From positions 11,553,060 to 11,617,059 of the forward strand of contig JABAKD010000008.1 in the NCBI GenBank assembly GCA_012845835.1: 64,000 bases of DNA. Reading direction: 5' to 3'. Both the position numbers and the translations under genes were made by a program. Shown here in pieces: positions 22,801-33,900 of the stretch (position 1 is its first letter; each line of letters starts with the position of its first letter). The notes under the pieces were generated by a model. The model did not search any database and was not told where the DNA came from. It was given only the letters and a program-made list of their open reading frames with translations. The stretch comes from Undaria pinnatifida (Eukaryota; Sar; Phaeophyceae; Laminariales; Alariaceae).

Positions 22801-25800
22801 TTAACCCTCCATTTCCATCCATATCATACATCCGGTAGAAGCCTGTGTTATCATGTGTAATTGGTCAACAGTGTCGACATGTCGACCCTTGATTTTTCGA
22901 ACTCCCAGCTGACGTATTTATAAAAAAAAAAAATGAATTTCAGCTGACGTATTTATAATTTTTTCTCTTTAACTAGTCGATCGGCGGCACCCAACCAACC
23001 GCACATGGCGTCGGTTTTCCCATTGTTGTTATTTTGTCCGCGGGAGCCAGAGCGCCTTGTTATATACGAGTAGAGTTATCATATACCGTAAATTCGCGAT
23101 CTCTGGGGAAAATTCGTGGAAGGTTTGGCCGCACTTTTTTAATCGGAAAAATGAGGCGACACTGGCAGGGGGGGTCGGGGGTGGTCAGGAGAACTGGAGT
23201 AATTTTTTTCGAAACTTTCCGAAATTTGCGGGGGGGTTTGTGGATGTTTTGAGTTTCCCGTCGAGTGCACAAAATAAAGAATACTTGATTCGTCGGTACT
23301 TTTGACTGATGGACGAAAATACGGCTGTGGAGGTGCTGTGGAGGTCATGGCTTATTGTCTTCTGTGGTAGTCTTGAGTCTGATTTTGCTCATGTTGTGTT
23401 CGTTATCGTATACCAGGTACCTGGTAAGTATTAATTTGCTTACCTGTCGTGCTGCTGCCGCCGGCCACGCTTCTCCCACCCCCTTGAATCAACATTTTTT
23501 TCCTCCGTCTATTTATCGACAGCTGCGTAGATAATGCGAGCACGAGTTCATTATTCGACTCTCATGTACCAGGTATATTTTATCTTTCGTGAGAGTAGTG
23601 TTTATTTTACGTGACCAGCACCGCGGTTCCGTTCTTTTTTTGTGTCTGTATTGTTTGCTCACTTGTTTATATTTTTCTGTTTGTCTGTTGTCTGGTATAT
23701 GTTTAAACCATTTCTGGCATTATATACGTATGTACATTCGACATTTAAATTGTTTATTTGTTTTTTTTCACAGTCCTGTTATTTAGTTATGCGGTATTGT
23801 ATCATTCTTACGTATGGTCTCCTTGCTTTCAGCCAAGGTTCTTTTTTTGTATACTCGGGTGCGCATAGTCTTGACCGACTATCAAATTGTGGAGAAAGGC
23901 AGTGGCAAGTACTGGTGGCAAAAATCCGTCAAAAGGTCTCCCCCCTCAACTATTAATAGCTTCGTAGCCCCCAACCCCCGCCGCCACAACCGCCTTTTCA
24001 ACGTTGCGGACAAACATTTTTGAATCGATCGATGAGAGGGACCTTCGTAGTCGGCGTTTTATCAATGGTTCGAACTTGAGACAGCGGCAGCAGCGGTGCA
24101 GCAGCTGCACTGGCGCCGAAGAATAAAAAGTATCGTCGAGATCATGATGACGATCGAAATTGATCGCGTTGACTCATTGACTACAGCAGCACGGCAGCGG
24201 CAAATCAGTGGTGCCGCAGAACAATCTTGTGTCGACGGGACCACGATATCGATGATATTTGAAGGCGTTGGGTGCTTGATTGCATCAGCGCATCAGTGGT
24301 ACCGCAGTGCGAAAAAGAAGTTTCGTCGGCACCCTGATATTGATCGCATTTGATCGCATTGACTCGTTCATTACGGCAGCTGCAGCAGCGTCGCAGAAAT
24401 AGTTGTTTTGTCGACACTGCTACGATAGCGACGGTACTTGATTGTATTTACGCGTACTCCTCTGTAGTATCGGCCTGACTGAAAATGATATCCATAGCGT
24501 TTGATCGCGTTGACTGCTCTGCTCGTCTGACAGCTGTATACGTAACGTACAGCAGCACAGCAGTAATGCCGCAAAACAGAAGGTATTGTCGAGATTCGCA
24601 TTTGAACGCTTTGCCCTGCTCCTGTTGCTTCTGAACGGGGTACGCATTGCAGCAGCACAGTTAGTGGCGCAGATATGAAAGTACCGTCGCAACTAACATG
24701 GTGTCTTGTCGCGAATGATCCTGGTGCTCCGTACCAGTATATTACAGCAGAAGAGCTGCAGTCGCGCCCCAGAACAGCTACAAGTATCGTCGCGGCTATT
24801 GTAATGTGGATTTCGTGTGATCGCGTTGACTCGCCTCTCTGCTCTCTGGATGTGTGGTGCGGTACGTGGTCGTTCCAGTACAGCAGTATACGTACATCAA
24901 AGAGGTACAGGAGTTGCAGCGTTTTTTTGGCGGTGTTTTGCTGTGGAGGTTTGCAACAACAAAACAGCATTATCATCTGTTTTATTAATTGGAAATGAAA
25001 AGGAGCTATTGTTTGATGTTGGTACTGCTGTTGCGGTTGCGGTTGCGGCGGCGGCGGCGGCTGCTGCTTCGCGCAACTCACGCGCGCTCTTAATTACAGA
25101 CCATCCCTCTATCCCCTTTATGCCTCACCTGGTACCTGGTACTTTTTTTGGGAGCCACGCCCGCCCGAGCCATGATTTTTCCGTGTCTTGTGTGTCCATA
25201 ATTTGGTATCTTTTTTGTATCGCGTATGTGACCATGAATTTGGGCGTGTGCACGTGTACACAGGAATGTGCCGCATTTTTTTTGCGTCCCGTGCGTTTGT
25301 ATTTTTTCATGTGTGTTGTGTTATGAATTTAATGTCTGCATGTGCCCATGATTTTGTTTGGTGTGGCATGACCGCTGTGGGCTCTGCGAATGGATGGGAT
25401 GGATGTATACACCGGTATGATATGCAGTATGTGTCCATAGTTACTGGGTCTATTTTCTGCCCATTGTTTTTTGTTTCTTTTTTGTGCCGTGCATGTGAAA
25501 GTGCGCATGTATCTCCGTGTTTTCGGTTACTATACTGCTGTGTCTGCATGTCGTACATAGCTGTCCATGATTTTGTTGGTCGTGAGTGAATCGTGAAATA
25601 TTGTGTTGATTCGATGCAAATATCCCACAGTGCATTAAACGCACTCTTCTTGTCCTGTCCCACGTGCCTTGTGCGGTCTATTTGCATGCACCACTCTGCC
25701 ATATAAATATGTGCAGCCACCGCGCCGAGGAACTTCGCAACATCTACCAAGAGGACATACATTACTTCGTGCAGCACGGGTCGAGCCTGCTCAAGAAGTT

Positions 25801-28800
25801 GTATAAGACCCGACCTGCTTCCCACAGCTCAGAGCAGGTGCGTTGCTGTTTCGATCCACCACCCCTTGCGGGGTCTCTTTATGGGGGCCGAAAGTGTGCT
25901 CGTTTCATGTGTAGCCGAAGTCGTTTGACCGTAAACCCACGGAGCATGTCGGGTTTTCACCGACCAGGCAGAAATCGCGTGCACCAAGCGCGAAGCGCAG
26001 GGGAAGGGGGTACTCGCGTGTTATTTGCGGTAGTTTGTTTAACCATTGACCGTGCGTCCTTTTGGACTCGGAGCACCTTTGTTATTACCGATAAAACTCC
26101 CCCCAAAACTTTGGCGCTATGGCTAAAACCGGGTACACCGTTTATGCCAAGTAGATGTGATCGCGGTATCACAGGTTATAGCGGAGCAGGGAGAAATCCA
26201 GACAGACACATCGACAGACATACATGAATATGTAACCAAAACAAATGGGAACGCCACCCTGTTTTTTTTTTTTTTTTTTATCCGTCAACATTGCGCAAAG
26301 TACAGGATGGACTTGTTGTCATACTGCCCACTGCTCTGCTGCTTCTCCTTGATGTGTTACGATATCAGCTATCGGTATCACATCGTATTGACTTTGCATA
26401 TATTTGTGTTTTACCGCATTTGCTACGTGCCATGTCGCTGTACCGCTCACTATTACTGTGTTGCTCGTCTTGAACTATGAATGCGTTGAGCGAAGAAAGA
26501 GATGAAGTTTTCTCGTGCTAAAAATGAAGGCACGTACGGTAGTGAGGGGGGGGGGGGAAAGCCTGCGTACGTAGTGACCCAGGGTCTGAGTTACGTCTAG
26601 GGAAGGAGAACGAGGGAAAATGAGTACGATATGCTTGTTGAGGACACACACCTAGTAATACGCGCGATCGGAATATCACACACCGCTTTCGAAGATGACT
26701 TTCGACGAAATGTTAGATGTTCACAGCTGGAGTGTATTTTAGTTTTTGGTAAGCTAACAGATAGGTGGAGCAAAAAATAAACATGTGTAGATATGTGAGA
26801 TTCCAATAATGATGCTTGTGCCGATACGAGTAGTCTACAGCGGTAACTGCCATCAAGAGCGGGTTACGCGCCACGTGTTTTTCAAATGCCAATTATACGT
26901 CAACTCTTTTACTACGGCTAAGATGATCCTACCCTAATTCCAAGTTGTTTTACCTAAACATTATGAGTAGAGTTCGTTCTAATGCGGTACGAAGACTATA
27001 CGAAGTACATTGGGTACCCCGAGTTTCGAGCACCCCACGACGAACCGAAACTAGCACTCGTAACTCCACGTTGCTCGTACATGTAGTGGGCACTGCATGG
27101 CTTTTAGCATTTGGCGGGGCTTGCCGATTTAGCTGACATCGTTGGCCCTTTTCCCGGCAATTATTGATGTTTGTGGCTGATGCTGTTCATTAGTGTTTTT
27201 TTTCCTGTTGCTGATTTTTTATTTTTTTTTGCCTACGCTGTTGACGCTTTTGCAGGTGATGAAGCTGGTACAATACGTGAAGGAGGGCCACAACGCCCTG
27301 CTCTACATCAACCGCTGCCACGACACCGGACACGTGCCGTCCGCGGCAAGCCTCCAGTCTCTCGAGCACACCCTCATCCGCGTGCACAAGGCTAGCAACG
27401 CGCTTCAGGTGAGGGAGGAAGCGGTTTAGACTGGGTTGGATTGGAAAGGACAAAAGGAGAGGGTAGAAGGTAGAGTAGAAAGGACAAGCGCAGATGTCGG
27501 TTGACGGTCTAGTTTCGTCCCGTCAAGGCCCGTTTAGATGTAACATACTGTTTTAGTATGGAGCGGTTCTTGACGGTTATCCTTGACCCGTCAAGACCTA
27601 TTTACATGTAGTATACTGGTTTTAGTATGGAGCGGTCCTTGGCGGTTGTCTTTGTCCCCTCGAAGCCTCGTTAGACGTGATATGCTGGTTGTATGGGGCG
27701 GTCCTTGGAGGCTGTCCGTGAAAGGTCAAGAGTGCCGTCGACCGACATCTTTGAGGATAAGTGGGGTAAGGAAGGAGGAAAAATGGAAGGCGAGTATAGG
27801 GTAGGGTAGGGCACAAGGGGGAGGCTGCGGCATAAAGGGGAGGGATGGGAGTAAGGGGGGTGCGTGCACGATGTCGACGCATTTTGCCCCGTGCTGTGTC
27901 GATTTCCCCGTCCGCAGTACGTCGTAGTGTCTTGAAGCTTTTCAGCTTTTTTCGCTTCTTTGTATTGCCCTCTCCCCCCCCCCCCCCCCCCGTAAAATGT
28001 ACATAATAGTTGGCCTCGGTTGGCACCGACGCTGTAAAACATTATATGTATGTTGGGGTCGGCGTTGGTTGGCGACGACGCTGTAAAACATGCCAATCAC
28101 TGTGTGAGCTAGACAACCAGGGTACCGTTATGTTTTTTGTTTTGTTATTTTGGCGGTCGCCATGATGGTTGTCGAGTTAGGTCATACTGTGCGGCGTGGA
28201 GAACCCTAACTCCGCACAAGGGGAATGGTCGCATCGCGTGGTGTGAATATGGTAAGGCACCCACGAGGCAGTTACGTAGTAATTAATACCCATTGCTGTG
28301 TCTCTGGAGTGGCCACACTAGAAAACAAAGTAGCTCATTGGCCCTGTCATCCATGAGCAAGAAAGTAGACAAAAGGTGCCGAAGTCCGTCTTACGAGCGG
28401 TTTTTACGAGCGGTCATTGGAAGGATGCGGTAGTTCACCCTTCATGCGACTCGCCGAACACCTCACGGCGCTTCGCGCTTGGTGCAAGCAATGTCTGCCT
28501 GGTTGGTGAAGACCGGACGTGCTCCGTCCCGGGGCATAGTAGGGATGCAAGGGTCTATGGTCATACGACTACGGCCATGCACAAATTGAGTACACCCCCC
28601 CCCCCCGTCCTGCTCCTTCACCTTATACTCTACCCCTCTCGCGTTTATTTGCTAATCCTTTGTGTTTTTGCTGATTTCGCTCCCCGCTCTCAGGTCATGA
28701 TCCGCGATCACACCAAAACGCAAAACAGCTTGCAGTACGGTGGAGGGCTGACCCAGTCTCAGGTTAGTCCGGTGCCGAAAAGGGATTGGGTGGCGTGTAG

Positions 28801-30655
28801 GCGGGGTGTCGGTACGCTTACAGCAGTTAGCGGCGGCAGTAGCACACGCGGCATGAAATTGCGCGTTTCTGTCGTACGTTTCAGAGTGCCGCTATTGTTT
28901 GTGGTATGTACGTACGTACTCGCGTTTAGGTGCCAAGTGCCCATTTTTGTTGTGTGGCAATTTTCCATCATCTTCTTGCTGTACAGTAATGTGTATTCTG
29001 GCTTCACCCCTTCTTCCCCTCCTCCCTTTCTTCTCCTCCCCTCCTCCTTTCTTATTCTCATCCCCTATCCCGTCCTCCCCGATCCCCTCCTTCTCTATCC
29101 CCTCCTGCCCTATCCCCCCTCCTCTTCCCTTTCCACCTTGTCCCCTCCCCCCCCACCCCCATCCCCACCCCTTCTCCCTCCCCACCCTTCTCCCCCCTCA
29201 TCAGCCCGCGTCGCGGCAGTACTCCGGTGAGCAGCACGGCTTCAGCCCGGCGCAGAACCTGGGCCAGGCTAGCGCGGCCCTCGGCAGCAGCGGCAACAGT
29301 GCCGCAGGTGCCGGTGGCCCATTAGCCGCAGGCGCCGCGGCGGCGACCGCCTCGACTGCGGTCAGTAGTGTTGCTGCTACGCTACCGGGGGCGCTTGACG
29401 CAGCTGACGCGGCATCGCTGGCACTAGAGCCGACCCCTCTTCCGGACGCCTCCGCCACCTATAGGACTCCTCAGCAGCAGCAACAACATCAGCAGCAGCA
29501 GATGTTCCTCCAGCGGCAGCGACAGCAACAGCAGCAGCAGGTACGGTTGTGAGCGGGGTTGGGTTTATAGCTTTGCTGTCTTGGAGAACGTGGGCACTGC
29601 TTGTGTGGTGTGTGGGTGGTTTTGGCTTGCGTTTGTTTGATTTGGAAATGTTTGGGTGTGTAAACGCCTTTACAAATGGAAACCCTTTTGGTGGACACAT
29701 CAAACCAAACATTAACCCCTTCAGAGCCCCAAAATCCCTCCCTATACCTACTTCCAACTAAATGTGTCCAGGAAAGAGGAGGGGGGATAGGGAGGGATTT
29801 TGGGGCACTGAAGAGATTCATGTCTGGTCTGGAAAGAGGAGTTTTCTTTTCTTTTCTTTTGTCGGTACCTTTTTATTTTATTTTTTTCCGTCAGGATTGG
29901 ATTGAGCTGGCTCTCTCGACGCGGTTACCGGTATGATAAGCAATATGCAACTTTGTGGGGGTGTGGTGTGTGCCTGGTTGCTTTTGTTTATGTTGGCCGC
30001 GATTTTGTTTGTGTGTTGTTTGTTGCTAGCTATTAGTAGTGTTGTTCCTCTGCAACACACCCTCTCCATGCTGTTCCTCTATAACACACCCTTTCCGTGC
30101 TGTTCTCGGTGTCTGCAGCAACGCCGGCTTATACAGCAACAGCAGCTTCAACAGCAACAAGCGCAGCAGCAGGCGCAGCAGCAGGCGCAGCAGCAACAAC
30201 TAGTACTCCAGCAGCAGCAGCAGCAGCAGCTTCAACAGCAGCAGCAGCTTCAGCAGCAGCAGCAGGCTGCCCACGACCGCCAGCAGCAGACCGAGGTATG
30301 TCGTGTTGATACCATGCCAGGTACATGAGTACCAATACTGTCGAGAGAGCAAAAGTTCTCTTTTTTTCACGTTTTTTTTTGTTTTTTGCTTGGGCTTGGC
30401 GTTTTCGGCGACGTTTTTGTGTCTTGGTTATTTTCTTGTTACTTGATTTTGTGCTCTTGTGTCTTATTTGGAAAGTCGGTCCCGCGATTCGTCTGCAATT
30501 TGTTTCTCTTGACAAATATTTGCGCTCTTTTTTCCGTTTGAACTTTTTTTGCCTTATAGAACGTGCGACGTCAGCAGATGCAGCAACAGCTTCAGCTACA
30601 GCAGCAGCAGCAGCAGCAACAACAACAGAAGGCAGCCCACGAGCGCCAGCAGCAG

Positions 30656-30687
<32 letters not shown>

Positions 30688-30754
30688 GCAGCAGCAACAG
30701 CAGTCGCAATCGCCCCATCACATGCTTCAGCAGCAGCGCCTCCAGCAACAGCTC

Positions 30755-30786
<32 letters not shown>

Positions 30787-30922
30787 GCAGCTCCAGCAAC
30801 AACAGCAGCAGCATCCACAGCTTCCTCACCGTCAGCGGGCGCAGCAGGCCCAACAGCTGCAGGCTCAGCAGCAGCAGCAGCAGCAGCAACAACAACAACA
30901 GGCCCAACAGCAGCATCAAGCT

Positions 30923-30953
<31 letters not shown>

Positions 30954-30958
30954 CTCAG

Positions 30959-30990
<32 letters not shown>

Positions 30991-33900
30991 GCAAGCGCAG
31001 CAGGCTCAGCAGGCGCAGCAAGCCCAGCAGACAAACCCGTCTTCTTCCACGGCTTCGCTTGGGCTGTCCTCGCCCCCGTCTGCGAACCCGCCGCTCATGC
31101 ACGGTGAATCGTCCGACATGTTCTGGAACGTCGACATTGGTGACCTGGAGCCCACTCCGCTAGAGGTCAGCCCCCTCGAGGAGGGCCTCACGACCAACCT
31201 GGAAGGGACCGCGGGCGGAGACTTCGACATGCCCGTGGAGGACTTCTTCGACCTGGACCCGTTCCCGTTGGATGGCATGCCCCTGGATGGGGATGACTGG
31301 GTGAGCACCCTGACCGAAAGAGAAATTTATTAGAAATTTCCTCGAAGGCATAAAAAATTGGTACGTAAGTGAAACGGAGGTTGGAAAATTTTCGCGAAGA
31401 CAGGAAAACTCGTAAAAGTTTTGAAACGATTGTATTTTTTTCCAAAAAACAAGAATTTACGGCTGTTGTTACTCATACTAGATGTTGGGCTAGACTTGTA
31501 CAAGGTAAATCTTTTTCGTTTCGGAAGGTTTTGCCCAGCTCATGTTGAGAAAGTTGCTTACAATTGTGCTTTTCCTCGCCTCCCTTCTTCTCCTACTCCC
31601 CCTTCCACCGCCGTCTCCTGGTTTTCTCTCTTTGTCGGCGTTTTTTCTTTTTCTTGAATGTCTTATTAAAACGAATGTTACCACCCTGCGCAGCTCTCGA
31701 CGCAGAGCCTCCCCGAGGAAGGCGGCGCGAACTCCGGCAGCCCCCCACTTCCCCGATCGGGACATGCCTCACCCGATTCCTCCACCAGCAACATGGGCGC
31801 CACTACCCGACCCGGTGCCTACGTGCCCGGCTCTCATGGAGCCGCGTCTGCCGCTGCCCTCCGCGGTGGCGCCGGTAGCAGCGGTAGCATGGCTGGGATT
31901 GGTGGGGCGACGTCAGCGGCTGCCGGAACAGCGGGTGCGGGCCTTCAGCAACAGCAGCAGCACCTGCAGGGTCTGCAGCAGCAGCAGCAGCAGCAATTGC
32001 AGCTGGGCAACGGTGGAGTTGGGCAGGCGGATGCCGTGGAACCGGTGCCGGAGGTAAGGGGTGTTGCCCACACCCTGCACGCTTTTGTCAACACCCTGCA
32101 AGCTATCGTCAATGCAAATAATATGTGTAATCGTTTTTCGGACTATATTTCCAGGTGCTGATTGCTATTTTTTAGCGCAGAGGCACCCCCGCCCCGCCCC
32201 GCTTCCCCTCCCTCACCACCACAACATTTTCTCCGCTCGCATTTCCTTCCCGCACTCCGCTCACACCCACCCGCTATCCCCCTAACCCCCCCCCCGCCCT
32301 CGTACCCCCTCCCCCCATCCCCTACACGCACGCACCTGCTTCCCCTAACTCCACCGTAATCCTTATCCCTCTACGCCCCAACCCATCCTGTTACCGACCT
32401 CGGCAGACCGGACCGAAGACGGTGGTAGACCGACTCGCGTCCATGGTCGCGGGAGGGGGCTCGGCCGCGACAAACCTCGGACGTCTCGCGAGCGATGTCT
32501 CCGCCCGCCTCGGGTTCCGCGCCCAGGGCTCCACCGCCTGCTCCGACTCCTCCCGCTCTTATCTGTACGGCACACCGCAAGACGCGGACCTGCTTGCCGC
32601 TGAGGGCTCGCTGGGCTTAGGTCGAGGTGGTGGTGGTGGTGGCGACGGCATGCCGACGGCTTTTGGGCTGCGCAGCGCTGGCCAGACGCTTGGTCGCCAG
32701 GTGGGTGCGGCGGGGTGTCGTGTGGCTTCCTTGATGTTTTCAATTTTTGGGGAGGGGTTTTGAAATGTTTTTCGCTCTCGCTATGTCGCTTTTTGGACGC
32801 CGTAGTTGTTTTTTTTTCTTCTTGCTACGGTTGTAAACTTGAAAGTAATTTCATTTGTTTTATTGGCTTGGCTTGCCACGAGCCAGCCGGCCCTACCCTC
32901 ACCCTTGCCCTTCCTCCCTCGTATCTATATAGTTTTTCCTCTCGTTGCCGTTCCCCTACCCTTTTACCCATACTTTTATTACCCTTTTACCCATACTTTT
33001 ACCCTTGCCCTTGTCCGTATATGTGCGCTGACGCTTACCGGTATCGTGACCCTCAGGCGAGTACCGCGTTCGAGGCAATGGCGGCGGCAGCCGACATCAA
33101 CGACGGCAATCCTGGCGTCCTGAGCGACGTCATCTCCCACCAACTCGGGCCCATGCCGCGTCTCCTTGACGGCCTTGTCTCTGGCTGCGCGGCTGTCGTT
33201 CCCACCCCCTCGGTTTCCACCGTACCCACCTCCGTAGGCGTCGGGGGCGGAATGGGTATGAGCATCGGTGGCGGCAACAACGCTTCCTCGGTGGGCGGGG
33301 TAGGTGGCTTGATGCCCCTGAGTAACAAGCGGACAAAAGATGAGTTTGACGATGGGGGGGGTAGACCCGGGAAGAAAGTTGCGCGCGGAGAACGCAGCAG
33401 TAACGGTAGCGGTAGCAGCAGTGGGGAGGCGGCAACGGGATTAGGGATGGGCATTGGGGGAGCGGGGGGTGATGGATCTCCGTCGGGTGGAGGCGGGAAT
33501 GCGCAGGGGGGCGCGGGAGTTACCGGCGGGTCGGAAAATGGAGGGGGGGCGTCCCTGTCGCCGTCCGCGGTGGCGCCCCCGGCGTCAAACCTGCTGGAGC
33601 GGCCGGCGTCGGCGGATTTTTATCACGCGGGGGGGGAAGAGCTGATGGCGCTGTTGAGAGCCAAGGTGGGACGGCTCTTCTCCCTTGAAGCCGAGTACAC
33701 CCACCTGAGGAGGGGTGTTTCGGAGAACGGATCCCCGGCCGCCCGTGGAGCAGAAGGGAAGAAGATTGAGGGCCTCGTTGGTGGTGGGGTTGGCGTGGAG
33801 GTGGGGGGTGTCAAGGCGACGGGCGGTCTGCGGAGAGTGCTGGGTCGGTTAAAGGCCGTCCGTGCGGGACAGTTTGTGGTGAACGTTAAGTTTGACGTTG

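Larger units (their letters stand above)
19492..25716 (+). other. MED15 intron 3 (6.2 kb, phase 2)
   Basis: The longest intron. It holds a plus-strand SINE (21389-21700), a related SINE tail (21799-21845), a short tandem repeat of CAGCTGACGTATTTATAA (22906-22960), a diverged CAG-rich tandem repeat (24075-24680), and several copies of the CCAGGTACCTGG palindrome. It joins exons 3 and 4 through a split Ser codon (AG|C). Missed short exons are possible. Confidence 0.6.

Noticed and set aside
28376-29230. 284-codon frame across intron 5, exon 6 and intron 6
   Set aside because: It merely reads through exon 6, which has good splice borders on both sides. The flanks are low-complexity.
30129-31102. 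long minus-strand and alternate-frame Ala-, Leu- and Ser-rich frames
   Set aside because: They are other readings of the CAG/CAA tract of exons 8-9. The Gln frame alone joins in phase to the neighbouring exons and to non-repetitive coding sequence.
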